Source: Pandoraea apista (GTDB lineage Bacteria; Pseudomonadota; Gammaproteobacteria; Burkholderiales; Burkholderiaceae). From it: DNA of 64,000 nt. Within the stretch, counting starts at the first letter, position 1. Each line of letters begins with the position of its first letter. Below are positions 37,873 through 46,453 of this stretch, piece after piece. The position numbers and the translations under genes are program-made. The notes beneath the pieces were generated by a model that saw nothing but the letters and a program-made list of their open reading frames with translations, was not told the origin of the DNA and searched no databases. Location of the stretch: positions 3,658,001-3,722,000 of the forward strand of contig NZ_CP013481.2 in the NCBI RefSeq assembly GCF_001465595.2, read 5' to 3'.

Positions 37873-39084
37873 TCAGGCCTTGAGCGGGAAGACCGGCGCC
37901 ACCTGACGATACGTGTCGGGCAGAATCACCTTGATGTCGCTATGCGAGACCTGCGTGAGCAGCGGCTGAGCGCCCGTGTTCTGACCGTTGACGAACTTCG
38001 TCGGCCCGTACGGCATGATGTGATCCTTGAACGAACTCGATGCGAGCGCCGCCGTAATGGCTGCACGATCGACCGACCGGGCGCGCTCAATGGCATCGGC
38101 CAGCAACATCATGGCCGTGTAGGTCATGAAAACCTCGTAGCTGAAGAACGCGCCTTTGGCTTCCGTGCGCGCCTTGAGCGCCGCCACGCGCGGGTCCTTC
38201 GGATTGAACCAGTGGTTGCAGTCGATGATGCCGTCGGCGATGTCCGGAAACTCTTTGAGGAACTTGTAGCTCGATGCTGCACCGCCGAGCACGGAATAGA
38301 TCGCCTTGGGCTGCACTTTCTGCTGTTTCATCGCGCGCAGCAGCAGCGCGTACTCGTTGTAGTAATTCGCGGGAATCACGATGTCCGGATTCACCGAGCG
38401 CATACGCAGCACGATGTTGTTGAAATCTCGCGTCGGGTTGGCGTGCTTGATGACTTCCTTGATCTCGAAGCCACGCGCGGGCAATTCCTTTTGCAGCAAC
38501 GCCGCTGTACCCGTGCCGAAGAGCGACTCTTCGTGCACGATCATCACTGTCTTGGCAGGCTTGCCGGCGGCATTGTTGAGCGCGGCGAGATCGTCGACCG
38601 CACGCAGCGAGCACATGCGATAGCCGGGACCGAAGCGGAACGTGTTCGTCAGACCGCGCTCCACGATCTGGTCTGCCACCCCCACGTCGACAACATGCGG
38701 CAAGCCATACTTCGCTGCCGTTTGCGTCGTTGCCAGACAAATCGCCGACGCATACGCGCCGACAATGGCCGACACGCCCGCCTCGTTCATCTTCTCGACT
38801 TCCGCCGACCCGGCTTCGGGGCGCGACTGTGCGTCGCCGAGCACCGCCTCGATCGGCGCGCCGCCCAGCGACTTGATGCCCCCGGCGGCGTTGATGTCGT
38901 CAATGGCGAGCAACGCGCCGAGACGGCACTGCTGACCGGAGTAGGCCAGCGCACCGGTAACGGGATGCAGCACACCGATCTTGACCGGCTTACCGGCGGC
39001 ATGCGCGAGCCACGGCGCGCTGGAAGTGGCAGCAAGCGCGGCCATGGCAGTGGACTGACGCAGGAACGTGCGACGCGAACTCAT
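37873..39084 (-). CDS. Periplasmic substrate-binding protein of branched-chain-type ABC transporter
   Basis: A 403-residue type I periplasmic binding protein. The N-terminus MSSRRTFLRQ resembles a twin-arginine signal and is followed by a hydrophobic stretch with cleavage near AHAAGK. The mature start KIGVLHPVTGALAYSG and the phrase DDINAAGGI are typical of LivK/AmiC-like proteins. AmiC-like relatives bind amides, urea or organic acids; the ligand here is unknown, but a cyclic amide or a carboxylate is suggested by the downstream enzymes. Confidence 0.93.
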   Translation of the reverse strand: MSSRRTFLRQSTAMAALAATSSAPWLAHAAGKPVKIGVLHPVTGALAYSGQQCRLGALLAIDDINAAGGIKSLGGAPIEAVLGDAQSRPEAGSAEVEKMNEAGVSAIVGAYASAICLATTQTAAKYGLPHVVDVGVADQIVERGLTNTFRFGPGYRMCSLRAVDDLAALNNAAGKPAKTVMIVHEESLFGTGTAALLQKELPARGFEIKEVIKHANPTRDFNNIVLRMRSVNPDIVIPANYYNEYALLLRAMKQQKVQPKAIYSVLGGAASSYKFLKEFPDIADGIIDCNHWFNPKDPRVAALKARTEAKGAFFSYEVFMTYTAMMLLADAIERARSVDRAAITAALASSSFKDHIMPYGPTKFVNGQNTGAQPLLTQVSHSDIKVILPDTYRQVAPVFPLKA

Positions 39085-39104
39085 TGACGATTCTCCGGAC
39101 GTGA

Positions 39105-39902
39105 TCAGTGGAATTGGGCAGACAGTTCTTCGCTGACCCAGACCTTCGCGTCGATGTCACCGACACGAGAGAGTTGAAGTTGGTACTGGTAGCGATCGGG
39201 GCGATACAGACCTTGCAGCAGTTGCACGGGACGCTCGGACACATCGCGCACGAGGCGCGTAACCGCCAGCAATGCGGAGCCGACAGCGATATCGAGATGG
39301 CGCGCTACAACGGCATCGGCCAGGCGCGCCGAAATCGTTTGCGTCGCACCGCCGAGTTCGACACCGGCTTCTTCGAGCAGCATCAGCAGCGGTTTGCGCT
39401 CGAGTTCTTCGCGATTGATCTCGGCGATCCCCTGCGGCACATGAGTGGTGATGTACGACAAGGGGCCCGCCTGCGTGCTGCGCACGCGAATACTTTTGAA
39501 GACCGGTGCACCGGGTTCGAGCGCCAAGGCTTCGGCAACGGCATCGCTCGCGCCCACGACGCTCGATTCGAGCACCGACACGTTCGTGCGCAACCCCATG
39601 TTGACGATGTTCTCGAGCAGGCCGGTCAGATGCGCCTTCTCGCGCGAGAAACCAGGCGTCTTGCCGCCGGTGCGTTGCCCTGCGTGCAGCGGCCACGTTC
39701 CCAGTCCGGGGCGGCGCACGACAAGGCCGTCGGCCACCAGCATTTCCATCGCCTTGCGAATGGTGATGCGTGCCACGCTGAACTGATCGGCCAGCACATG
39801 CTCGCCCGGCACGCCATCACGATCGAAGCGTCCCTCCTGTAACTGCTCGCGCAGCACGAGGTAAATCTGGTGGTACTTCGGAAGCGGTAGTGGGGTATCC
39901 AT
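39105..39902 (-). CDS. GntR-family (HutC subfamily, UTRA domain) transcriptional regulator
   Basis: The 265-residue protein has an N-terminal winged helix with the GntR signature GVPGEHVLADQFSVARITIRK and a C-terminal UTRA ligand-binding domain. It is the promoter-proximal gene of the catabolic operon. A 31-bp inverted repeat lies 35-65 bases ahead of its start codon and a near copy lies upstream of the porin gene, so it is likely autoregulated and controls both units. The inducer is probably the substrate or an intermediate of the pathway. Confidence 0.92.
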   Translation of the reverse strand: MDTPLPLPKYHQIYLVLREQLQEGRFDRDGVPGEHVLADQFSVARITIRKAMEMLVADGLVVRRPGLGTWPLHAGQRTGGKTPGFSREKAHLTGLLENIVNMGLRTNVSVLESSVVGASDAVAEALALEPGAPVFKSIRVRSTQAGPLSYITTHVPQGIAEINREELERKPLLMLLEEAGVELGGATQTISARLADAVVARHLDIAVGSALLAVTRLVRDVSERPVQLLQGLYRPDRYQYQLQLSRVGDIDAKVWVSEELSAQFH

Positions 39903-39936
39903 GCGGCGATTCTGTAAGTGTCATAATGTCCGGTCA

Positions 39937-39967
39937 ATAGAACAAAGTGACAGACAAAATGTTCTAT
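39937..39967. promoter_or_regulatory. Putative GntR operator, copy 1
   Basis: Perfect 8-bp arms ATAGAACA and TGTTCTAT are separated by 15 bases. The flanks GTCA before and CGGGAAA after are shared with copy 2 near 41.6 kb, which has the same total length. Position just ahead of the GntR gene suggests repression of the operon. Confidence 0.7.
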
Positions 39968-40081
39968 CGGGAAAACACCTAAGGCATTCGGGATTACCGG
40001 GCAAATGACCTGCACACGCAGGCTGCACAAGGTTTTTCAGATTGCGGCGCAGCATGTTTCGATGCTGCGCCGCAGCCGTTT

Positions 40082-41266
40082 TCAGAAGCGGTGACGCAGG
40101 CCGACGTAGTAACTCATCTGGTTGTCGTACCCGTTGAGCTTCACGCCGTTGCCACCGGTCCAGTTGGTCGTCGAGGTGCCAAACAGTCCCGACCACCCGC
40201 CATCGACCCGCTCGTAAGCGGTGGCGAAGTAGACATCGGTGCGCTTGGAGAGGAAGTAGTCGATCACGCCATAGATCGTTTGCCGCTTGCCGCTGAAATT
40301 CACCGCACTCGTGTTGTCGTACATATAAGCCGCGATGAATTGCCACGCCGGGTTGAGCAGGTAGCTCGCGCCGAGGGTGAAGAACTGATCGCGTCGCGAC
40401 GCAGAGAACACGGAGCCGATGGCAGCGACCGTGGTGGGGGTGGCTGCGGTGCTCATGTTCGTGATCGACGCGTAATCGGTGCCGCCGTTGGACACATCGA
40501 ATCCGGCGTCGCGCTGGCTCTGAAGATAATCGGCGTGGAATTTCCACTGCCCGTAGCTCGCCTTCGCGCCAAGTGACCAGGTCTTCGCAAGGCGGCTCTG
40601 CGAGTCGTGCGTCTGTTGCACCTGCCCGGTGAAGACGCTGCCGTTTTGCTCCCACGACACCCCGCCCGATGCCGACGAACGTGCCGAGCCCTGCCCGGCG
40701 ACGCCGCCGAGCGCATATTGAAGATTCACGCCGAAGGGGCCGAACTTCTTTGTCCACGTCAGCGCGTTGTTATAGCGCTGGCCCGTGAGGAAGACGAGCC
40801 ACGAGTTCGTGGGCGGTGCGCCGATGAAGATCGGATCGACCATCGAGATCGCGACCACGGCCCCCGTGTACTGACGGCCAAGTGCGAACTCGCCCCAGCC
40901 GCCTTGCAAAGCGACGAATGCCTGCCGCCCGAAGAGTTGCCCCTGTTGATCGAACGTTCCGGCTTGCGAGTTGAAGCCGTTCTCCAGTACGAAGCGCGCC
41001 TTCATGCCGCTACCGAGATCTTCCACACCTTGCAGGCCGAAGCGGCTCGCGGAGAGGAACCCCTCACCGGCCTGATTGACGGAGTAGATGCGACCGCCGT
41101 CAGGGCTCGCATGGTTCTGCGAGACAACGGCCGCCTCGATCACGCCATAGAGCGTGACGCTCGATTGAGCGAGCGCCGGCGTCGCCGCAGTGGCGAGCCA
41201 TAATGCAGCGCAGGCAGTTGAGACGGTGTAAGCGAGAGGTAACGTTTTGCGTGTGGTTCGAGGCAT
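40082..41266 (-). CDS. Outer-membrane porin, Gram-negative type (OmpC-like, Burkholderia)
   Basis: A 394-residue trimeric porin. The signal peptide ends at TPALAQ, followed by the mature start SSVTLYGVIEAAVV, and the protein ends in RHRF with a terminal Phe, as required for outer-membrane assembly. SASRFGLQGVEDLGSGMKA is the family signature. AAGGA is ten bases before the ATG. It has its own long upstream region containing the second GntR-type palindrome, so it is probably the outer-membrane entry for the substrate of the operon. Confidence 0.93.
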   Translation of the reverse strand: MPRTTRKTLPLAYTVSTACAALWLATAATPALAQSSVTLYGVIEAAVVSQNHASPDGGRIYSVNQAGEGFLSASRFGLQGVEDLGSGMKARFVLENGFNSQAGTFDQQGQLFGRQAFVALQGGWGEFALGRQYTGAVVAISMVDPIFIGAPPTNSWLVFLTGQRYNNALTWTKKFGPFGVNLQYALGGVAGQGSARSSASGGVSWEQNGSVFTGQVQQTHDSQSRLAKTWSLGAKASYGQWKFHADYLQSQRDAGFDVSNGGTDYASITNMSTAATPTTVAAIGSVFSASRRDQFFTLGASYLLNPAWQFIAAYMYDNTSAVNFSGKRQTIYGVIDYFLSKRTDVYFATAYERVDGGWSGLFGTSTTNWTGGNGVKLNGYDNQMSYYVGLRHRF

Positions 41267-41814
41267 TGGCGTGCGTCCTTCTTTTGTTGAGGAAAGCAGT
41301 TCCCCAGTGCGCCGGGCACTTGCCGGCACCGTGAGCAGAACGCTCAGCGGGCGAGGCAAACGCGAGGGCGCACGAAGCCGCGTCGTGAGCACGCGGCGCA
41401 CGTCGTACGGCAAGGGAAAATTGGGAGAGCACGCCGACGCGATCGATGTCGCAATGCGCCGCGTGCCCGAGGGCGAAAGCGGCTTACTCGCGCAGAACGC
41501 GATACGTTGCGCGCTTGATGGCGAACGTTTTCATCGGCATTGGAAGAGAGGAAGTCATCATGGCGACGACTCTAGGAGCGCCAATTTGTAGCGTCAATGG
41601 AACAAATGCCGAGTGCGGTTGTTCCATCGGGAAATTCCCGAGTTCGGCATCGGCTGACAAGATCCTGCCGCACCGTCGCTGAGAATCGATGGCGGGGGCA
41701 ACGCATCGGCACAAATGCTGATCTGTACGAGCTGCTTTTGTGGGAGCCGTTTTTGTTGGCGCCGCCTGACGTCGCCGGGCACCACTGCGATGCGTTTCAT
41801 TGAGACGTCGTCGT
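41267..41814. other. Long upstream region of the porin gene
   Basis: About 550 bases lie between the porin start and the LysR stop. They contain the palindrome described separately. No open frame here has a convincing ribosome binding site. Confidence 0.5.
41597..41627. promoter_or_regulatory. Putative GntR operator, copy 2 (upstream of porin)
   Basis: Perfect 9-bp arms ATGGAACAA and TTGTTCCAT are separated by 13 bases. Both the arms and the flanks (GTCA left, CGGGAAA right) match copy 1, and the total span of 31 bases is identical. It lies about 330 bases ahead of the porin start, so the promoter must be far upstream. Confidence 0.68.
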
Positions 41815-42708
41815 TCAACACACCGCGCCCGACGCTTCCTCCAGAATCCATTTTGCGAATGCCTGAACCGGCCGCTCGCTCAGTTCGATCGGCTCGGGAA
41901 GCACGAGGCAGAAGTTCTTAGTAATCGTTGTCCCCGCGGGCCACGGCGTAACCAAACGGCCTTGTTCAAGCTCGGGGCCGATATAAAAACGTGGCACCAA
42001 CGCCACGCCCAAACCGGCCAGCGCCGCTTCGATCAGCATGGAATGGAGATCGTAACGCGCGCCGACCGCCGGGTTGCCGAGGACGATACCCGATGCCTGC
42101 GCGTACCGCTGCCACGCGTCCGGATTCTGCCGTCTGTGCAGCAGTGGCAGCGAATCGAGCGACGGGTTTGCGCCCGCTTCGCGCAGCAACGCCGGGCTAC
42201 ACACCGGCACCAGAATCTCTTCCAGCAGATGATGCAAGTGCATTCCCGTCCATGCCGGATGTTCGAAATGAAGCGCGGCGTCGAAGCCGCTGCCGGCGAG
42301 CAGGAAAGGGTCCATGCGTTCGGCAATGTGCACGGTAATGCTCGGATGTCTGGTCTGAAACCGCTTCAAACGGGGAATCAGCCAACGGGTAGCGAAGGTC
42401 GGACTGGCGGCGATATCGATGCTCGCCCCCTCAGTGGGTTGCCCCATCAGATACAGGCTGTCGCGTTCCAGCCGATCCAGAATCTCCCGAACCTGTGCTG
42501 CGTATCTCACGCCATTCGGCGCCAGACGGACTCGATTGCCCACGCGCTCGAACAGCGTCACCCCTAAAAACGCTTCCAGGCGGCCAATCTGACGACTGAC
42601 CGCCCCCTCGGTGCGTGCCAACTCTTCGGCGGCTCGGGCGAAGCTGCCGTGTCGTGCCGCGGCTTCGAATGCCAGAAGCGCGGCGTTGCTGGGAATCTTG
42701 CGTGTCAT
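41815..42708 (-). CDS. LysR-family transcriptional regulator (GcvA-like)
   Basis: The 297-residue protein has the N-terminal LysR winged helix, NAALLAFEAAARHGSFARAA and EGAVSRQIGRLEAFLGVTLF, and a periplasmic-binding-like C-terminal domain. The ATG of MTRKIPSNAALL has GGTGAG ahead of it. It is divergent from a two-gene unit (alpha-beta-barrel-like protein and metallo-beta-lactamase), its probable target. Confidence 0.9.
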   Translation of the reverse strand: MTRKIPSNAALLAFEAAARHGSFARAAEELARTEGAVSRQIGRLEAFLGVTLFERVGNRVRLAPNGVRYAAQVREILDRLERDSLYLMGQPTEGASIDIAASPTFATRWLIPRLKRFQTRHPSITVHIAERMDPFLLAGSGFDAALHFEHPAWTGMHLHHLLEEILVPVCSPALLREAGANPSLDSLPLLHRRQNPDAWQRYAQASGIVLGNPAVGARYDLHSMLIEAALAGLGVALVPRFYIGPELEQGRLVTPWPAGTTITKNFCLVLPEPIELSERPVQAFAKWILEEASGAVC

Positions 42709-42873
42709 GGGAATCTCACCGATCAGTTCGCGCTCGAAGCCAGCTTGAGCAAACATCACTGAAGGCTGACTTTTATTCGATATAAACGCTGAAAACGGCA
42801 GATTACCATTACGTTATTGCACTAAGAATGAGTTTCTCGCAGGAAGAGACTCGTCTGGAACGAGGACGATTCG

Positions 42874-43401
42874 ATGATCTACACCGTGGAATGCAGCTTC
42901 GCCGATCCGGCCGGCGAAGCCGAATGGAATGATTTCTACAGCCATGAAAAATTGCCGGCCCTGATCTCCGTCACAGGCTTTCACACATCGCAGCGCTTTC
43001 GCGCGATCACGAAGGGCTGTCCGGTCTATCTCGCCGTTCACACGATCGACGGTCTCGACGTATTGACGGGAGAGGAATATCGCCGGAAAGGCGGCGGAAA
43101 TTTCGCTCGGTGGCAACAACACATCACCGACTGGCACAGAAATCTGTATAGCGATATTGGGCTTGCGCCGGCGGTCGGCGCCGATGAGCTTCTCGTGCTT
43201 TGTTCCAGCGGCCCCGATCGTCTCGTGGAGATGGGTCTCGCACCGCTTGCCATGCAAGCGATTGCGCTGGAGAAAAATCCGGAGCGCCGTTGGCTGGCCG
43301 TTTCGTCTCGATCAAACGCTCGCCTTGTCGGGCACGTCGCCGACGGCATTCATCTTTACACGCCGATCACGGCACGACTGACGAGCGCATCTGCGACGTA
43401 A
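42874..43401 (+). CDS. Conserved protein of unknown function, possibly dimeric alpha-beta barrel
   Basis: A 175-residue protein, MIYTVECSFADPAGEAEWND followed by FYSHEKLPALISVTGFHTSQ. This start resembles the ferredoxin-like EthD/DUF4286 type, but I cannot place it with certainty. GAGGA precedes the ATG. It lies divergently to the LysR gene and 49 bases ahead of a metallo-beta-lactamase gene; the two are probably co-transcribed. No catalytic motif identified. Confidence 0.75.
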   Translation: MIYTVECSFADPAGEAEWNDFYSHEKLPALISVTGFHTSQRFRAITKGCPVYLAVHTIDGLDVLTGEEYRRKGGGNFARWQQHITDWHRNLYSDIGLAPAVGADELLVLCSSGPDRLVEMGLAPLAMQAIALEKNPERRWLAVSSRSNARLVGHVADGIHLYTPITARLTSASAT

Positions 43402-43450
43402 ACCGTCGTCGAGCGTTCGCGTCGAAAATTCATCGATCTGGAGAAGTGTT

Positions 43451-44302
43451 GTGCCCATTTCCGCCTTTCCAAGCCAACAAGTTGGCGACTTCACGATTAC
43501 CGCCATCAGCGACGGCTACCTCAGCGCCAGCCTCGACTTCCTCTCGAATATCGACGCGTCCGAGGCTGCGAGAATGCAGAGCGACGCTGGGCAGACGACG
43601 CCCTCGGCGGTGCACATCAACTGTTACGTGGTGCGTTCTGCGGGACGCACCGTCCTCATCGACGGTGGCGCTGGCGGCATCAAACAATGGGGGGGCCGGT
43701 TGCAGGCCAATCTGTTGCTCGCCGGTATCGAACCGTCTTCGATCGACACGATTCTGCTCACGCACGCCCACCCCGATCATGTCGGCGGGCTCGTGACGAC
43801 CACTGGACAAATCGCTTTCCCGAATGCGGAGCTTGTCGCACATCGTCGAGAAGTCAGGTTTTGGCAAGATGATGGCAACCTCAGTCGTGCCAGCGAGCGA
43901 GCACGAGGCAACTTCCAGATCGCCCGCCGGGTGTTCGACGGCTACCGCGAGAGGCTGCGGACCTTCGATGACGGCGAGGTGTCGCCCGGCATCCACGCGA
44001 TGGCGCTGCCGGGGCACACTGACGGACATACCGGCTATCTCATTGAATCGCGAGATCGGAGCCTGCTGATCTGGGGAGATGTCGTTCATTTCCCTCACAT
44101 CCAGATTGAACGTCCGGACGTATCGATTGCGTTCGATCAGGACCCCACGCTGGCAGCCGCCACGCGATCCAGACTCCTCGACAGGGTCAGTTCGGAGGGA
44201 CTCCTGATTGCCGGCATGCATTTGGGGGAACTCGGCTTTGCGCAAATCAGGCAGACGCGCGGCGGGTACGGATTGCATTATGTGGCCGAGGCGCAGGGAT
44301 AA
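43451..44302 (+). CDS. Metallo-beta-lactamase fold hydrolase
   Basis: The 283-residue protein has the zinc motif THAHPDHVGG, the third ligand in LPGHTDGHTGY and the bridging Asp in IWGDVVH, all in family order. It starts at GTG with GGAG ahead. Substrate specificity among lactonases, glyoxalase II-like enzymes and arylsulfatases cannot be read. It is the second gene of the LysR-divergent unit. Confidence 0.9.
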   Translation: MPISAFPSQQVGDFTITAISDGYLSASLDFLSNIDASEAARMQSDAGQTTPSAVHINCYVVRSAGRTVLIDGGAGGIKQWGGRLQANLLLAGIEPSSIDTILLTHAHPDHVGGLVTTTGQIAFPNAELVAHRREVRFWQDDGNLSRASERARGNFQIARRVFDGYRERLRTFDDGEVSPGIHAMALPGHTDGHTGYLIESRDRSLLIWGDVVHFPHIQIERPDVSIAFDQDPTLAAATRSRLLDRVSSEGLLIAGMHLGELGFAQIRQTRGGYGLHYVAEAQG

Positions 44303-44532
44303 ACTGGAAAGGGCCATATGGCACGCGCAAGCGGCAAATCCACTGGACTTTGCAGACGTGACTCATCCGGTCGCCCTCGCCTCTCGACGGTGCCAGTGCG
44401 AAGCGCGCAAGGAAAGACGCACATCGCGCATGCGTTGAAGTCACTGCGAGGTCTCGGTACTTTTCTCGGGTTGCGCACATCGGCTAGTGCCGTTAGCCGC
44501 TTGCCGTTCGCAGAACAGTTCCGCCGGGGATG

Positions 44533-45123
44533 CTAAGCCGGTACATACCGGTTCACAACAATCCCGCACGCGTAGCTGTCCGAGCGGATCAACCGGAGCC
44601 TCGTGCCATGCCGGGTATCGTGAAACAGCACGCCTCCGCTGCCGACCGCGACAGGGTTCACGAAAAACTGGAATTCGTCGACAAGCCCCGCGGCAATCAG
44701 CGCGGAGACAAACCCCTTGCCTCCGAACGTAATGAGGTTACCGCCAGGCTGCTGCTTGAGCGCGCCGACGGCGGCTGCCATGCCGCCACGGACGATCGTT
44801 GTCCGCTCCCATAGCGACGCGTCCAGCTTGTCCGTGACGACGAACTTCGGCAGGTCGACGATGCGTTGCGCGAACGCGTAGTTCGGGTCCGCCGGAAACC
44901 GCGTGGCGGCGCGGCCCCAATGATTCAGATACCCCTGCTGAACCATCGGCCGGCTCAACAGGATGCCGTCCACCGACGCGAATATCCGATTGAACTCGTT
45001 TTTGAGCGCGTCGTCCCAGGTCCAGTCCTCGCCCCAGTTCCAGACTTGCCAGTCGAGTTCGTCATTGGCCGCCGAGACGTAGCCGTCCACGGACATCTGC
45101 ATTTGTACGATCAGCTTTCTCAT
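44533..45123 (-). CDS. Dihydrofolate reductase/RibD C-terminal family protein
   Basis: A 196-residue protein of the RibD C-terminal/DHFR-like fold, starting MRKLIVQMQMSVDGYVSAAN and containing the family NADPH-binding loop LITFGGKGFVSALI. Proteins of this family are often annotated dihydrofolate reductase though their substrates are unknown. GGAG precedes the ATG. It is divergent from an HxlR regulator, its likely controller. Confidence 0.9.
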   Translation of the reverse strand: MRKLIVQMQMSVDGYVSAANDELDWQVWNWGEDWTWDDALKNEFNRIFASVDGILLSRPMVQQGYLNHWGRAATRFPADPNYAFAQRIVDLPKFVVTDKLDASLWERTTIVRGGMAAAVGALKQQPGGNLITFGGKGFVSALIAAGLVDEFQFFVNPVAVGSGGVLFHDTRHGTRLRLIRSDSYACGIVVNRYVPA

Positions 45124-45295
45124 GGGAGTCTCCGTTATCGAACGTTGCCAGACGCGTCGTCAGCCCAGTACTCCTGCGTCGTCGGCGTCGTGTTACCGAC
45201 CGAGGCGGTCGCGTCTACCATCGTGAAGTACCTGTTTTCTGCTGCCATTTTTATGCAGTGCTGCGTCTCTTTGGCGTCGACTACTGATTGCTTTA

Positions 45296-45309
45296 TGCAA
45301 CTGGTTGCA
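45296..45309. promoter_or_regulatory. Putative HxlR operator
   Basis: TGCAAC and GTTGCA form a perfect 14-bp palindrome with two central bases, in the divergent region between the DHFR-like gene and the HxlR gene, 52 bases ahead of the HxlR start. Confidence 0.4.
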
Positions 45310-45360
45310 GATTATTAAATCCGATTTTAGAATGCAAGCAGTTTTATAGAGAAACCAGAA

Positions 45361-45777
45361 ATGACGACCTACCGCTCGCGCTGTCCGATCAATCTCGCGC
45401 TCCAGATCGTTGGCGACAAGTGGAGCTTGCTGATCCTGCGGGATCTGATGTTTGCCGACAAGCGGCATTTCCGGGAGCTTTTGCAATCGGAAGAGGGTAT
45501 TTCGTCGAACATCCTCACCGAGCGCCTCGCGAGGCTGGTCGGGGCAGGCATCCTGACGAAGTCAGATGACTCGACGCACAAGCAGAAGGCCATCTACAGC
45601 CTGACGCCGATGGGTATCGATCTGCTGCCGGTGCTCGCGCAAATCGGCATCTGGGGCCGTAAGTACCTTGATGTGACGAAGGAAAGTGCAGCACAGGCGG
45701 CGCGTCTGGAGAAGGGTGGCCCGGCGCTGTGGAAGGCATTGCAGGCGGAGTTGCACAAGACGCATGTGAAACGGTGA
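45361..45777 (+). CDS. HxlR-family transcriptional regulator
   Basis: A 138-residue winged-helix protein of the HxlR/YodB type. The N-terminal Cys in YRSRCPINLALQIVGDKWSL and the phrase LILRDLMFADKRHFRELL are typical. The conserved cysteine often senses electrophiles or thiol stress. It is divergent from the DHFR-like gene. It is the last clearly chromosomal gene before the foreign island. Confidence 0.9.
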   Translation: MTTYRSRCPINLALQIVGDKWSLLILRDLMFADKRHFRELLQSEEGISSNILTERLARLVGAGILTKSDDSTHKQKAIYSLTPMGIDLLPVLAQIGIWGRKYLDVTKESAAQAARLEKGGPALWKALQAELHKTHVKR

Positions 45778-46095
45778 GCATGCTGCTGTGGAAGGCGAAT
45801 GGCGCGGGACCGCCCTCCACCGGGCGGTCGTCGGTATCTTCGTCCGAAGTGTTTTTGCTATACTCTTGCCCTCGCGTCAGGCCTGATTGGCCGACCTGCC
45901 CGGATTTGCGCTACGGATGACAACCCTGTCGGCGTTCAGCAGCAAATCTGTAGCAATGGCGACGTGAAACAGCAGGTTGCGGGGTGATCTGGAGTGATAC
46001 GGTAGGGGTATCACGATCAGCCGGAAAGCCCCGTAGAATAAGGCGATGTCCTTGATTTCAAAGGACATCGCGCCAATGGATAGAATGCAGTCTCT
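45778..46095. other. Structured intergenic region with strong promoter, possible ncRNA
   Basis: A -10-like TATACT at about 45859 follows TTTTTGC and is succeeded by no gene. From about 45979 a nested hairpin is visible: CGGGG/CCCCG, TGATC/GATCA and GTGATAC/GTATCAC arms surround a seven-base loop. A second perfect 11-bp hairpin, GCGATGTCCTT / AAGGACATCGC, lies at 46043-46071. No protein is supported. I cannot assign an RNA family. Confidence 0.4.
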
Positions 46096-46096
46096 C

Positions 46097-46133
46097 CCTG
46101 TAGTTCAATGGATAGAACGAGTGCCTCCTAAGC
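46097..46133 (+). repeat. 5' half of a tRNA-Arg(CCU)-like gene, likely attachment site remnant
   Basis: The D arm GTTCAATGGATAGAAC is followed by the anticodon stem-loop start AGTGCCTCCTAAGC, with CCU anticodon. The 3' half is missing; the sequence after it does not continue the anticodon stem. A matching 3' half lies at 50.1 kb with complementary stem bases, so an island has split this locus or two recombined att sites are seen. Confidence 0.6.
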
Positions 46134-46278
46134 AGAAAGAGAGCAGTGGACGGCAAGGCTAAGTTATTGATTTTTATGTGATTCGATACGGTTAACTCCC
46201 TCCAAATCCACCCTATTCCAGCCTACTCTTGGAACAATTTTGGAACGTGGGGTATAGAAAAACGTCGCGCAAAAACGA

Positions 46279-46310
46279 AAACAGGTAGCTCATGGCTACC
46301 TGTTTTTTTT
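46279..46310. terminator. Terminator between tRNA half and intact tRNA-Arg
   Basis: The perfect stem AAACAGGTAGC / GCTACCTGTTT is followed by a long T-run and preceded by an A-rich stretch. It would end transcription in both directions, including read-through from the tRNA on the minus strand. Confidence 0.8.
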
Positions 46311-46364
46311 CGTGCTTCACAACGAAGACTCAACCTATCGTGACGTCTTGGTGGGCAAGTGTTT

Positions 46365-46441
46365 TGGCGTCCCCGACACGATTCGAACGTGCGACCCCCT
46401 TCTTAGGAGGAAGGTGCTCTATCCATCTGAGCTACGGGGAC
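46365..46441 (-). tRNA. tRNA-Arg (anticodon CCU), intact
   Basis: On the minus strand the sequence folds as a complete cloverleaf: acceptor GTCCCCG pairs with CGGGGAC, the D arm is GCTC/GAGC, the anticodon arm is CTTCCTCCTAAGAAG with CCU, the T arm carries TTCGAAT, discriminator G, and CCA is encoded. A promoter with TATGAT (-10) and TTGTCT (-35) lies just upstream on that strand. It reads like a normal beta-proteobacterial tRNA and may compensate for the split copy. Confidence 0.9.
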
Positions 46442-46453
46442 ATGCAACCGCAT

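Noticed and set aside
42709..42873. LysR T-N11-A binding site ahead of the divergent unit
   Set aside because: Several loose matches in A+T-rich sequence, none clearly better than chance.
44318..44536. 72-codon frame with GKTHIAHAL, resembling the IstB Walker A of IS21 elements
   Set aside because: Only nine residues match, no further IstB segments or IS ends, no ribosome binding site.
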